A stretch of 64,000 nucleotides of DNA, taken from DATEPR01 sp963780635 (GTDB lineage: Bacteria > Actinomycetota > Actinomycetes > Mycobacteriales > Pseudonocardiaceae). How positions within the stretch are numbered: the stretch's first letter is position 1; every line of letters begins with the position of its first letter. Of this stretch, positions 18,288 through 28,770 are shown one piece after another. Location: assembly GCA_963780635.1 (NCBI GenBank), contig CAWACW010000002.1:1-64000 (forward strand). The letters run 5' to 3'. The translations under genes and the position numbers were made by a program. The notes below the pieces were generated by a model that saw only the letters and a list, made by a program, of their open reading frames with translations, was not told the DNA's origin and did no database searches.

Positions 18288-21200
18288 CCCGGTCTCCTGG
18301 TGAACGACTCGGGAGACACGGTGCTGCGATAGGCGGTGAGGTAATCCAGGAGCTGGTCGGCGGGGACAGGGCGATTTGCGCCGTCCAGCGCTTCTGTCCC
18401 GTGCCAGGGCAGACACAGCACTGCGGGACGAGGCGCGCCCGGTTCGCCGATGGTGGCGAACACCTGGTCGTCGACGCGCACCACTCGAACGGTCAGGTCG
18501 AACGGCTCGGCCATAGCTCGCAGCGTGTGCAGGGATGGCCAGATCGTCTCCGGCACCGGCAGGCCGTCCGGGTGCTGCTGCAACGACAGCGGTGTGGTCG
18601 TCCCGGCGGCGCTTGGTGCTGCGCCGGAGTCGGGTGCGGGTGCGGCGTTGTCCTGCGGTGCGTTGCCTTGGCGGGGCGTGGCGGAGGCGGGCTGGCGGGT
18701 GTCGCGGGCCTCGCGCCGTGTGCGTGGCCGCTGGACTGCGGGTGCGACGTCGAACAGGGAGTCCTCAGGCAGCGGCGGCGGCTGCGGGAGGGCATGGCCG
18801 TCGTACGCGGCGAACGCCGCGGCGATCGCATCGACCTGGTCGGCGATGTCGTCGATGCGCACCGCTGCCAGCAGCTCCCCCAGGTCATCGCCGCGGCCCG
18901 GCCGATGCCGCAGCATGGCCGCCCACGCCACCAGGTGGGCGGTAATGCGCGGGCCGGATACGTCCGCGCTGCGCAGCAGTTGGCGAGGCCATTCCCGTGG
19001 ATCGCGGTCGCCGCTGTCCTGCCACAGCAGGGTGGTCACGATTTCGTGGGCCTCGGTGCTGCCCCGCCACCCGATGTCCTTGATGATGGCCCAGCTCAGG
19101 TGTGCTCGCGCCAACTCCAGGTCGCCGGCCCTGCTTGCCTGGGCGGCCAATCGGATGCCATCAGCGTCAGCGTGGTCGAGTGTGTCGCTCACGGATTGGA
19201 CGGCGTGGGCGAGCGTGTCGGCCGCGACACTCGTGTCCTCGTCGATGATGGCCGCGAGGCGCGCGGACTCCGCCGTGGCCCGCACCATCAGGTCAGGCGA
19301 CTCGCCGGGGTAGGGGTCACGTGGGGTGGTGCGCACCGCGTTGACGGCGGGCTTGGGCTTGTAGACGAACACTTCGCGAGTCAGCCGCAGGGTGAGCCGA
19401 TCGGCTACTGCGTACAGGAGCTCGCGGGCCGTTTGGCCGGGGGCGCCGGGGATCTGGCGGTAGCCGGCGGCGTCGATGGTGTCGGCGATGGCGCGCAACT
19501 CGGCGAGTGCTTCGGGGGCGCTGGCCACGCCGTGCCGGTCGGCCTCGTATCCGGCGATGGTGTCTTCCAGGGTTCCCTGGCTGTGGGCTGCGAGCGTCTC
19601 TGTCGCGATCCGCAGACCGGCGGAAGTGTGGAAACGCTCGTCGCACCAGTGGTTGCTCCGTGCGCGGCGTAGCTGTGTGAGCAGGTCGGGCGCGGCCGGA
19701 TGGTCGACCGGAACCAACGGCAGGGCGATCCCTCCAGTGTGGACGATCTCGTCGGCCGAGGTGTGTTCCAGCCGCCGTAGGCGGTCGTCCATCATCGTGG
19801 CGACGGTGTCGGCGTAGGCCGCGAGGTGGTCCTGCCCGGCCAACCGCAGAATGCGGCCCGCCTGATGCAGGCTCAGGGCCCACTGGGGCCAGCGGGTGGC
19901 CTCCTGCAGGTCCAGCCAGCGTGAACCGGCCAGTGGCAACGGGAGATCGCGGCGGTGGTCGCGCAATTCACTCGAGATGCTGCCAGCTGGCTCGTCGATG
20001 TAGTCGTGGAGTGCCGTGATGGCAACGATGTCGCGGCCGGTGTCGGTGGCCAGTTCCGGGATCTCGGCTGCGCCGGCCAGGGCGTCGCGAACATGCTGGA
20101 CGGCAGGGTGGTCCGCGGTGATGGCGTCGACTAGCTCCTGCAGCGAGTCTTCGGTTTCTGGGGTTGGCGAGGCTGGCGAGATGGTGGTCGGTTCGCCGTC
20201 CTTGGGCACCGGGGCGGCCGTCGCGTACGGCTCGACGCTGTCCGGCTCATCGATGGCGGGTTGGGCGGTACTGTCGGCGACCACCGTCAGCGTGGCGTCT
20301 GGACGGCACTCCATGCTGGCGCGGGGCGGGTCGTCCGGTCCGGGGTCGTCGCGCTCGACGATCACCCTGACGTAGTCGCGGCGTGAGGGCTCGACCGCGA
20401 CGACGCGGCCCGTCACGGTGCGCGTAGGAGCCGGTCCTGCCAGCGGAACTGTGTCGACGGTGGGGTCGGTTTCGGTGACTTGGATGGGGTGCCCCAGGCT
20501 GGTGGCGGGCAAAGTCGGATCCCCGGCAGCCAATCTCTGCAGCGCAGCGCGGGCCCGCGACACATCCCACGCCTGCCCGCGTTTGGTGTTGCCCACAGTC
20601 GCGGTCAACGCCCGCCAGTAGACGTCGGGGTCGACTGCCTGCAGCCGGGGTTGCGCATCTGCCGGGTACAACCCTTTACGTCCGCGGCCGGAGATCACCA
20701 CCGACGCCACGGCCCGCAGATCGCGGTCCAGGGAGTGTGGGCCCAGCACGTAGGTCACGACCTGCTCGCGGCTGGTCATCTCGGGCAACTGTGGGACCGA
20801 GTCGGGTGCCGACGGGCGAGGCGGTGTGCCGGGCGGGGCGAGCGCGGCGGCGGCCGCGGCCGCCGCTTGGTCGGATCCGCTGCCTTCTGCCGTGACAGGC
20901 GGCGTGGACGGGAAGGCCAGATGATCGGACTCGACAGCGGACAGCGCCTCACTGTCTGCACCGTCAACGACGACCGGGCTGTCGACAGCAGCGTTGTCGG
21001 ACAGAGGCGCGGACCCTGCGTGCAGGGCGATCCGTTCTCCGATGGCCTGGAGGTCTGCGCCGATCAGGTCGTAGTGGTCGTCGCGCCAACTCGGTCGCTC
21101 GGCGTCGCTGGCCAGTCGGCGACCCAATCGCCAGGCGGTGACGCCGGTACGCAGCCCGGCGCCCGCGTCGATGTGCTGCTGGGCCAGCTGTTGTGGGTCG

Positions 21201-24200
21201 GCGGGGGCGCCGGTGGCATGCCCCATGAAGCAGGTGAACAGTAGGTCCAGCGACGCCGGATCCAGGTCGTAGGCCTGCGGGCGCTCGGTGTCTGTGCTGC
21301 TGAACAGATCCCGGAGGGTGCTGTCGAACAGGCGCCGCGCAATCCGGGGGTGCCCGGCCTGATATTCCTCGGCGGCCACGTACACCAGGCGAGAGTTCAG
21401 ACTCAGGGCGGCAACCTGTTGGGCGATCAGGTCGATGTCGATGTCGTCGGCGGGCTGCGGGCCGTGAGAACGGTCATCGGTGGCGTTTCCGGGTGACTGC
21501 GGTGCGGCCACCGCTGGGCGCAGCACGCCATCGCCGCGCACGCGGGCCCAGGCCAGCAGGGGTCCACATGCGGGTTCCGGGTCGATCTCGACGATCACCG
21601 CTACGTGCACATCGGAAATGCGGCGTGTGTCCAGCACGATGCCGTTGATCGGCGGGTCGTCATCGCGCGTCATGGGCCCCGGGTGGGGCCAATAGTGGTG
21701 TTTGAGTTCGACCCGTTCGCCAATGCTGTTCCACGGCAGCCGTCGATCGCCGCCGGCCAGGCGCTCCAGTGCGGCCCGCCGCTCGTCGACGCCCATGAAG
21801 GGTCCCGCAGCGGTTTCTGCACGCCGATACAGCTCGGCATCCCCGGTGGCTCGCACCGTGGCCGCGGCCTCGGCCATGTCGCCGTCGAAGTGCAGGCACA
21901 CCATCCGTTCGACTGCTGTACGCAGGTGCTCGTCGGTCGGATGATCACCCAGCACGTACGCCACGATGTCCTCGGCGGTGTGCAGGTCCAGCCTCGGCCA
22001 GGGCTGCTTTGGCGGCGGCGCCCACGACGGCGGGTCGTCGCCGAAGCCACGTTCGGGATCTGACCGGACGGTCTCCGGTGAAGGCACCGCCTGGGCGAGC
22101 GTGGCGACATGCTCGCGCGCTCGGGCGACCAGTGACATCGCCTCGCCGGCTGCTTCTGGCGCGGCCTCGCCACGGTGTACCCGAAGGCAGCCGGTGAGTG
22201 CGTCGACCAGCACCGTGTCGATCAAGCGGAGCAGTTCTTCGCCGTTGCGCTGGTCGACTTCGGACAGCACCAACAGGTCCACGCGACCGTAGTAGCCCTT
22301 CCACGCCTCCAGCGCTTCGATGAAGAATTCGATGTGCTCGTCGGTCACGCCAGGCGCCAGCCAGGCCGCAAGTTCGCGTCCCCGCACCGCTCCTGCTCGT
22401 AGGCGCCCGACCTCGAACTCGACGAAGGACGCCCCGGAGGCAATAGCGTCTGATGTGTAGGTGCCCGTGCCCCACGGCACAACCCGATCTGTCTGTCCGG
22501 CATCCGGGTAGCCCGCGCCACGTTGGCTTACCCAACTGCGGTGCCCGCTGCGTTCCCCTGCATCGGGATTGGCGACCATCGTCACCAACCCCTCCAGGTT
22601 CGGGGTGTAAGCCATGCCCAGGCGCAGCACCATGAGTGCGATGTCGGCCTCGGTCAAGGGCGCCGGGTGGGAGTTGGCCGGGCCGGGCGGCGGCCAGCCA
22701 CGCTCGCCATACAGCTTGATGCGTCGGTAGGACTTCCGGACCGGGAACTCGGTGTCGATCGGGCGGGCAGGGATGAGGTCGGCGGGTGGTGGCTGCGCCG
22801 CGGCACCGAGCTGGTCGGTAAAGGCACGCCAAGCGGCGATGGCTGCGTGCCCCAAGTGATGCGAGGGCTGGCTGCGGGCGGCCTGACCTTGCCGCTGTAT
22901 CTGGTGCTTCAGCCGACTCGCGATGAGATGGTGCGGCCGTTGGCCGCGCCAGTCCTCCAGCCGGGCACGATCCCCCTCGGGTTGTCCATCCTCGTCCACG
23001 ATGCCCAGGCCGAGCATGCCGTCGTCACTGTCCGGAATCAGATCGGCATCGGGGGCTGTGTCGTCGGCCGGCCCGGAACCGTCGACCGGGTCGGCACCAT
23101 CGACGTCAGGATTGACGACACTGCCGGCGGCGAGGGCGAATGCTGCATCGAACAGGCCGCCGTCGTCTAGCTGCGGGGTAGCCGTGGTCGACTCGCCAGG
23201 CTCCGCAACGGCGGCCCGATCGTCGCGGTCCGATTCCGATCCTGGCCGTTGCGGCGGCTGCAGCGGACGGATCGCGATGTGCGGGCGCCTGCCGTAGTCA
23301 GGATGGCCGAGGCGTGTGACGAGGTCGGGATGCTCGGACAGATAGTTGTCCAGCCAGCGTTTGTCCGAGGCGGTCAAGGCCGTCCCGGCGTGTTGTTCCA
23401 GGTAGTCCGCCGGTGCGGTGTCGCCGCTGCGGGCCGACAGACCACCCAGGGCATGGATGAGGAAATGCTCTCGATCTGGTGAGAGGGTGGCGCAGGCGAC
23501 GTCCGCCACGGGACTCAGCCCCCGCGGATTGGGCTGGTAGGTCAGGAGCGTGGCGAGGTCGATCTCTCGGGCGCGGAAGGGCCCTGGCACCGTGTGGGGT
23601 GCCAGCGTGGTCAGCCACGGCGGTGGCTCGGTCGTGGTGAACCAATCCGGGTTGACCGCGCTGCGATAGGCATCGAGGTATCCCGCGGCGTGGGCGGCGG
23701 GCAGCGGTCTGCCTGCTCCGTCGAACACGTGGCCGTGCTGTCCCACGACGTAGCACAGCACGGCGTGGTCGGGGGTCGCCGGTTCGTGGAGGGTCAGGTA
23801 GGTGCGGTCCTCGATACTGGTGGATCGGGTAGCCAGGCCGTAGGTTGCTGCCATGGTCTGGAAGTCGGCCAGCGACGGCTGCACCGCGTTGTCGGAAGTC
23901 CCGGCGGCGGGTTGGGTCTGGGCGAGCAGTGCGGCGAGGTCGGAGCGCAGCGCATCCGCCCGCGCCGCAGCGGAATCGACAACGTCGGCGATCATGGTAC
24001 GGAGCAGCTTGCCGGCGTCGCGCCGTTCTAGTAGCGCGCTGCCGATCGGCACGCTGACTCCGGCGCCGAGCTTGTCGGCGTTGCCCTTGTCGGTGTCGGT
24101 GAGCAGATCGGCGCGCAGACCATGCTCGTCGGCCCACATCCGCACCCGGACCCGGCCGTACTCGATCGCCGGGCCGGGATAGCGGATGAAGTGGGCGACC

Positions 24201-25114
24201 TGAGGTTCAAGCGCTGTCCGCGCTGCGGCGACCAGCATGTTCGCGGCGACCCGCGGCGTCACGCCTTCGGGCTGCTTGCCGTTGCGCGGCACAATGCCCT
24301 GGGTCTCGCGCCAGTCTCCCCGGTCGCGCAGAGCGGCGATCGTGTCCAAAGCGCGCGCGCGGCTGTGCAGGTCTTCGGCTGCCGCGGCGACCCCGGCTGG
24401 TAGCCCGCTGTACGCGACGTCGACGTACTGGCGCAATGCCGTTGCGGCCGCCTGCTGTCGATGCATGTGTACCTGGTCGGCCAGGGACGCCAGCACAAGG
24501 GCGGCGCTGATCGCGTCGGTATCGGCATCGGTGGTCGCGACGCGCCGTTCGTGATCGATCGCTGCGGCCGGGTTCGCCCCGTGCTGGTTTTCATGGCGGT
24601 AGCCCTCGTTCGCAAGCCGCCGCTCCGCAGCGATGGCCGCCTCGCCGGCCGCCTGGATCAAGGCGGTGTCGTCGACGCCGCCGGTGTTGGCGCCCGCCGC
24701 ATGGAAGGCCTCGCGCATGTCGCGGATGACCGGGGCAGGCAGCTCCCCCACCTCGAACCCGACGAGGAACCCGGATCGGGTCAACCGTCGCACGGCATCG
24801 GCGAGTTGGTCGGTCACGCTGCGGTAGAACGTCGGCGGCACCTGCGCGGCGGTTCCGAACAGCCTGCAGTCGGTGTCAGGCAGCACGAGCTGGACCCCGT
24901 CGCGGGAGCTGTGACGCCACGTCCACTGGGTGTCTGCGCCCACCAGGGCTTGCGCGATCGGGCCATGTTGGTCGACCGTGCCCGCGACCATCGCTGGGTC
25001 GTGGTCGGCGGAGAACCGCAGCGTCACCCGGGGCGCGTCGGGCTGCTCAGAAGTGACATCCGGCAGCGCAGTGTGTGGGGTCCGGTCAACGCCAGGGGGT
25101 GCCGTCGTGATCAC
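18284..25114 (-). CDS. Giant protein of unknown family with repeat modules
   Basis: About 2,276 residues, with no catalytic motif that I recognise. The GTG at 25114 is preferred because GGAG lies 7 bases upstream; an ATG at 25156 is possible. Visible modules: two copies of a unit ending AVLC...DGA.RP.PA...YL.AYRS (nt about 23.65-23.8 kb and 18.3-18.5 kb); two YVLG units (about 21.95 and 20.75 kb), each followed by a beta-rich segment with VAVIVEIDP or VRVIVERDDP; and an LSPDRE...YLSEHPDLV unit like one in the primase giant. Between these are helical TPR-like stretches and Asp/Pro/Ala-rich linkers. There is no membrane segment, so it is probably cytoplasmic. It overlaps the upstream gene by 29 bases and the primase giant by 4. 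A scaffold for the element's replication or transfer proteins is inference. Confidence 0.6.
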   Translation of the reverse strand: MITTAPPGVDRTPHTALPDVTSEQPDAPRVTLRFSADHDPAMVAGTVDQHGPIAQALVGADTQWTWRHSSRDGVQLVLPDTDCRLFGTAAQVPPTFYRSVTDQLADAVRRLTRSGFLVGFEVGELPAPVIRDMREAFHAAGANTGGVDDTALIQAAGEAAIAAERRLANEGYRHENQHGANPAAAIDHERRVATTDADTDAISAALVLASLADQVHMHRQQAAATALRQYVDVAYSGLPAGVAAAAEDLHSRARALDTIAALRDRGDWRETQGIVPRNGKQPEGVTPRVAANMLVAAARTALEPQVAHFIRYPGPAIEYGRVRVRMWADEHGLRADLLTDTDKGNADKLGAGVSVPIGSALLERRDAGKLLRTMIADVVDSAAARADALRSDLAALLAQTQPAAGTSDNAVQPSLADFQTMAATYGLATRSTSIEDRTYLTLHEPATPDHAVLCYVVGQHGHVFDGAGRPLPAAHAAGYLDAYRSAVNPDWFTTTEPPPWLTTLAPHTVPGPFRAREIDLATLLTYQPNPRGLSPVADVACATLSPDREHFLIHALGGLSARSGDTAPADYLEQHAGTALTASDKRWLDNYLSEHPDLVTRLGHPDYGRRPHIAIRPLQPPQRPGSESDRDDRAAVAEPGESTTATPQLDDGGLFDAAFALAAGSVVNPDVDGADPVDGSGPADDTAPDADLIPDSDDGMLGLGIVDEDGQPEGDRARLEDWRGQRPHHLIASRLKHQIQRQGQAARSQPSHHLGHAAIAAWRAFTDQLGAAAQPPPADLIPARPIDTEFPVRKSYRRIKLYGERGWPPPGPANSHPAPLTEADIALMVLRLGMAYTPNLEGLVTMVANPDAGERSGHRSWVSQRGAGYPDAGQTDRVVPWGTGTYTSDAIASGASFVEFEVGRLRAGAVRGRELAAWLAPGVTDEHIEFFIEALEAWKGYYGRVDLLVLSEVDQRNGEELLRLIDTVLVDALTGCLRVHRGEAAPEAAGEAMSLVARAREHVATLAQAVPSPETVRSDPERGFGDDPPSWAPPPKQPWPRLDLHTAEDIVAYVLGDHPTDEHLRTAVERMVCLHFDGDMAEAAATVRATGDAELYRRAETAAGPFMGVDERRAALERLAGGDRRLPWNSIGERVELKHHYWPHPGPMTRDDDPPINGIVLDTRRISDVHVAVIVEIDPEPACGPLLAWARVRGDGVLRPAVAAPQSPGNATDDRSHGPQPADDIDIDLIAQQVAALSLNSRLVYVAAEEYQAGHPRIARRLFDSTLRDLFSSTDTERPQAYDLDPASLDLLFTCFMGHATGAPADPQQLAQQHIDAGAGLRTGVTAWRLGRRLASDAERPSWRDDHYDLIGADLQAIGERIALHAGSAPLSDNAAVDSPVVVDGADSEALSAVESDHLAFPSTPPVTAEGSGSDQAAAAAAAALAPPGTPPRPSAPDSVPQLPEMTSREQVVTYVLGPHSLDRDLRAVASVVISGRGRKGLYPADAQPRLQAVDPDVYWRALTATVGNTKRGQAWDVSRARAALQRLAAGDPTLPATSLGHPIQVTETDPTVDTVPLAGPAPTRTVTGRVVAVEPSRRDYVRVIVERDDPGPDDPPRASMECRPDATLTVVADSTAQPAIDEPDSVEPYATAAPVPKDGEPTTISPASPTPETEDSLQELVDAITADHPAVQHVRDALAGAAEIPELATDTGRDIVAITALHDYIDEPAGSISSELRDHRRDLPLPLAGSRWLDLQEATRWPQWALSLHQAGRILRLAGQDHLAAYADTVATMMDDRLRRLEHTSADEIVHTGGIALPLVPVDHPAAPDLLTQLRRARSNHWCDERFHTSAGLRIATETLAAHSQGTLEDTIAGYEADRHGVASAPEALAELRAIADTIDAAGYRQIPGAPGQTARELLYAVADRLTLRLTREVFVYKPKPAVNAVRTTPRDPYPGESPDLMVRATAESARLAAIIDEDTSVAADTLAHAVQSVSDTLDHADADGIRLAAQASRAGDLELARAHLSWAIIKDIGWRGSTEAHEIVTTLLWQDSGDRDPREWPRQLLRSADVSGPRITAHLVAWAAMLRHRPGRGDDLGELLAAVRIDDIADQVDAIAAAFAAYDGHALPQPPPLPEDSLFDVAPAVQRPRTRREARDTRQPASATPRQGNAPQDNAAPAPDSGAAPSAAGTTTPLSLQQHPDGLPVPETIWPSLHTLRAMAEPFDLTVRVVRVDDQVFATIGEPGAPRPAVLCLPWHGTEALDGANRPVPADQLLDYLTAYRSTVSPESFTRRPG

Positions 25115-26950
25115 CTGCGGTCTCCGGACCGACTGGCCCGGTTGCGGGGTGAACATCGACTGGCGTGGCCAGGTCTGAATCCATGGCGTCGGCCGTAGTG
25201 ACGGACCCGCTCGGCAAGGCCGGCTGTGCGGTGGGCGCGCTGGTCTCGTGAAGGTCGACCCGTTCCGCCTGGGCGGTGACGGTCGGGACCTGCTCGGCGT
25301 CCGCCGACGAGGTGAGGTAATCGCCGGGGCTGGCGAGGTTGGCCAGTTCGGCGACCCGCTCGACCAGCTCCCAGGCTCGCGTGCCGTCAACGGTGCGGTC
25401 ATTGACGAGCACCAGCCGCCGCTCGTGGTCGACCTGGATGTGGAACGGGTGGCGGCGCCGGGCGGGGGGCAAGACCACGGCCTGGTAGCCCTGGGCGGCC
25501 AGCGCGTTGGCCGCCGCGGTGACCCACCACTCGGAGGTCGTCTCCCAGCCTTCCTCGGTCGCCGTGTAGCTGCGGGCAGTCTCAGGGTTGGTACTAACCA
25601 GATCGCCGAATCGATGCCAGGCCTCGGGGTAGTGCCCGCCTGCGGCCTCGGTCCGCGCCAGCGCGATGCGACCCTCGGTGACGGCCTCGCGGAACAGCCG
25701 CAGTTCGGCGGGGCTCAGTGGCGCGGCCTCGGGGATGGCCAGCCTCGTCCCCAGGTCGGCGGTGGGGAAGAGCGTGTCGGGCATGGGGTCCTTCGCCGCC
25801 GTGGCGCTCGGGTCATCCGGTCGGGTACGGCCGGGCAACTCACACAGGTAGGGCAGTCCGGCGATGTCGGCCGGCGACAACTCGGTCGTGGGTCGGTTGG
25901 CGAACAGCGAGGGCGCGCTGGGTTCGGCCGCGATCCGCCTAGACAGCCAGCGCACGCGCTCCCGCACCGGCTGGTTCCCCTCCAGCCGCCACTGTTGGCC
26001 TGCTGCGGCGTCACCGTGTGCGTCACTGTCCTGGGCCCAGACGGTGTTGTCGTCGGTGGCATCGGCGATCAGGCCGCTACGGTCGGCGAGGCTGGTCAAC
26101 TGCAGCCACCGGTGGTGCCACTGGTCGTCGGTGGTCTGGGCGTCTGCGGTGCGCAGCGCGGCGTCGCGGCCTCGCACCGCGTCGACGGTGGCTGTGGCCA
26201 TGGCGAGGACGGCGTTGATCGCGCCCTGCCTGCTGCCGGTGGTCCACACCGGTGGGATGGCGATCAGCCGCCTGTCGTGGTCGACCTCGACGGCCCCCGT
26301 GGTCGAATTGAGCGCGATCAGCCCGGCCTGCGCGGCCACGTCCTGCACGGCACTCCACACCTCGTGGTCGTGGCGGTAGGTGCGGGCTGGTCCGTCGTGC
26401 CGCTGCAGTGTCCACGCGATCAGCGCGTCTGGATCGGTTGTGTCGGGCAGTGCGAGCGGCTCGCCGGCCATCGTTTCGGTGACCGTGGGCAGCCTGCCGT
26501 CGGTGAGCGCCTGGAGCAGGCGGGCGTCGGGGTCGCTGCCGGCGTCCTGGGCTGTGAGATCGGCGAGGGCTTGTTCGAGGGTGACGATCGCGTCGATCGG
26601 CCCACGCTGTGCGCCGATGGTGATGCTGTGATCGTCGGCGGGCCGTAATGCGTCCTTGCCGTCGGCGATGACCACGGAGCGGTCCAGGGCGCGGGCGTAG
26701 TCGATCAGCAGCCGCCACCGGTGTTCCAATTCGGGGCGGGTCAAGGGCATCAGGTCGGAGAATCGTTGGGTATGTGCCGGACTGTGGGCCATCGGGCCCA
26801 GCAGCCGCAGGCCGGCGAGGTCGAGGGTCGCGGCCTGGCTGGCGTCCTCGGCGGCGCTGTGGTCGGCGGGGGTCTGAGGGAGCGCCTGGGGTTCCACCGT
26901 CTGTTCGGCCGGGTTGACTACGGGTTCCCTGATCACCGGTTCGAGGGTGG
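25086..26950 (-). CDS. SF1-helicase giant, C-terminal repeat array
   Basis: Some 620 residues ending at TGA 25086. They contain three loosely repeated units of about 65 residues: WRLLIDYARALDRSVV...DDHSITI (about 26.6-26.7 kb), VWSAVQDVAAQAGLIAL...VDHDRRLIAIPPVW (about 26.2-26.35 kb) and WWVTAAANALAAQGYQAVV...VDHERRLVLVND (about 25.35-25.5 kb). Each has an aromatic start, a helix, Asp-His or Asp-Asp-His, a beta-strand and a second helix. A related unit occurs in the gene at 10.8-11.56 kb. An in-frame GTG at 26936 exists, but there is no ribosome site. Function unknown. Confidence 0.5.
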
Positions 26951-28770
26951 CCGGTTGGTGGTGCTGCTTCCGCAGTCGCCAGTGGGTCCGCGGTGAGATC
27001 CGCGTCGCCGTCCTGCTCGGTCTGGATTCTGGTGATCGCATCGTTGAGCAGGTCGAGTAGCGAGTGCCAGGCGCGGTGCCGCTCGGGCCACCGGTCGTCG
27101 GCGTGGTCGCCGGTGATGTAATCGGGGTGCCACTGCTCGGGATGGGGCCACAGCTCGTGCGGCCGCTGCAACCACTGCCACGGCGGTTCGGGCAGGGTGT
27201 CGGCCCACGCGGTGATCTCGGCTCGCCTGCGATCGGTGCCGACCAATGCCGCCAGTTCCTCCCAGCGCAACATGCGCGCCGGGGTGCGGTCCCACCCCGA
27301 CCGCTCGCCCCGCTCGTGCGCGCCCGCGCCCCACTCGTGCGCATCCTCGAATCGGAGACCGTCCTTGCTCACGCAGTACGCCCAGTCGCCACTCAGCCTC
27401 GGATTGCGGGTGTCGCGGTCGCCCCGGGATCGCAGGGCTAGGACGACTTCCAGTGCTTCGGGCACCGAATCCCGCAGGCAGATCAGGGCGTCGCGGCGGC
27501 GTTGTTGAGCGTCCCGGTAGGGCTCTGCGGGCGCCGCTGCACGGGCCCGTCGGGACGAGCGCGGGGCGCGGTCGGAGTCCGACACAGGGAACAGTGCCTG
27601 GCCGGGGTCCTGGGCGCCGTCGGCGTCGTGTTGTGGGGTGGCGGGCCCGGGGGTCGCCGCGGGTAGTTGCGTGGCCGATGCTTCGGTGGGAGTGGCCCGC
27701 AGGAGGGCGATCACGTCGTGGCGGGCGTCGTCGGCTCGGTGGCCGGCGATCCGCATCGCCGTCAGCACGGCCTCGCGGATGCGGCCGGCGTGCGCGGGGT
27801 GCTCGATCCACTCGTCCGGTATGTCGATGGGGTCGGCATCATCGCGGCCCTGCACGGCCAGGTCAGCCCTGACCTGTCCGGCCGTGGCGGTGAATCGGAT
27901 CTCGACCTCACCCCAGGTGAGGTGGTTGGCCCGGACGAGGTTGCGAATCTCGTCCGGGTGGTCGGCCGGGTTCTTGCCTTCGCGGGCGCAGCGTGCGAAG
28001 AAGGCCAGCGTGGTGTCGGTGGTCTGCTCGTTGAGCTGGGTGCTGATGACCGGGGCGGGGATCCGGAATTGAGGTCCGCGGTCGGTGACGGTGGTGGCGT
28101 AGGCGGTGCCGATCAGGTCCAGGGTGGTGGCCCGGTGGAACAACCTGCCTGCGGTCTCGACATCGGCGCTGGGTGCGGCGTCGGAATCCAGCCGATCCAT
28201 CAGCAGTGTGCGCGCCTGGTCGTTCGCGCGCTCGCGGTGCGCGACCAACTGGTCAACCAGATCGGCCAGTTCCAGCACTTCCTCGACGCCGGGCAGTGTG
28301 TCCGGGGTCCGCAGTGTGCGCGTGTGGTGGTCGATCGTGGACGCGGCCAGGTCCGGCTGCGGGCTCCAGGTGTAAGTGGTGGCGGCCATGACGCGGCGCA
28401 GCTCGTCGCGCAGCCGCTCCAGGCCACGTTCGAAGCGGGACTGTGCATCCTGCCAGTTCAGTGCCAGCCTTCGCATCGCCTCCGGGTCATCGCCGGGGCG
28501 GATCCGGCCCTCAACCTGGGCGGCGACCACTTCGTCGGGAATCCGCAGGTGCGCCAGCTGCTCCAGCGTGTCCTCGGGCAGGTCGTGCAGGTCCAGCAGG
28601 ACCGGCACATCGGCCAACCACAGGCGGGACACCGCGCTGTCGATCCGGTAAACCAGGCGATGCTGGAAGCGGCCGCGCCCGGCGCCCGGCCCATGGTCAC
28701 CACGGGTGCGGGCCAGTGCCCACGCCGGCTGCCCGCCCTGCGGGGTGTCGACGGTGCGCGTGGTCCCACT
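26940..28770 (-). CDS. SF1-helicase giant, central helical region
   Basis: This continues the helicase giant in another frame: RTVDTPQGGQPAWALART, then a helical region (RRLALNWQDAQSRFERGLE; VEEVLELADLVDQLVAHRE), a segment with LTWGEVEIRFTATAGQVRADLA, and near its end WADTLPEPPWQWLQRPHEL. No named domain was recognised. The same frame stays open to 26077, but beyond about 26950 it becomes Arg/Pro-rich shadow sequence while natural sequence resumes one frame over. Confidence 0.5.
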
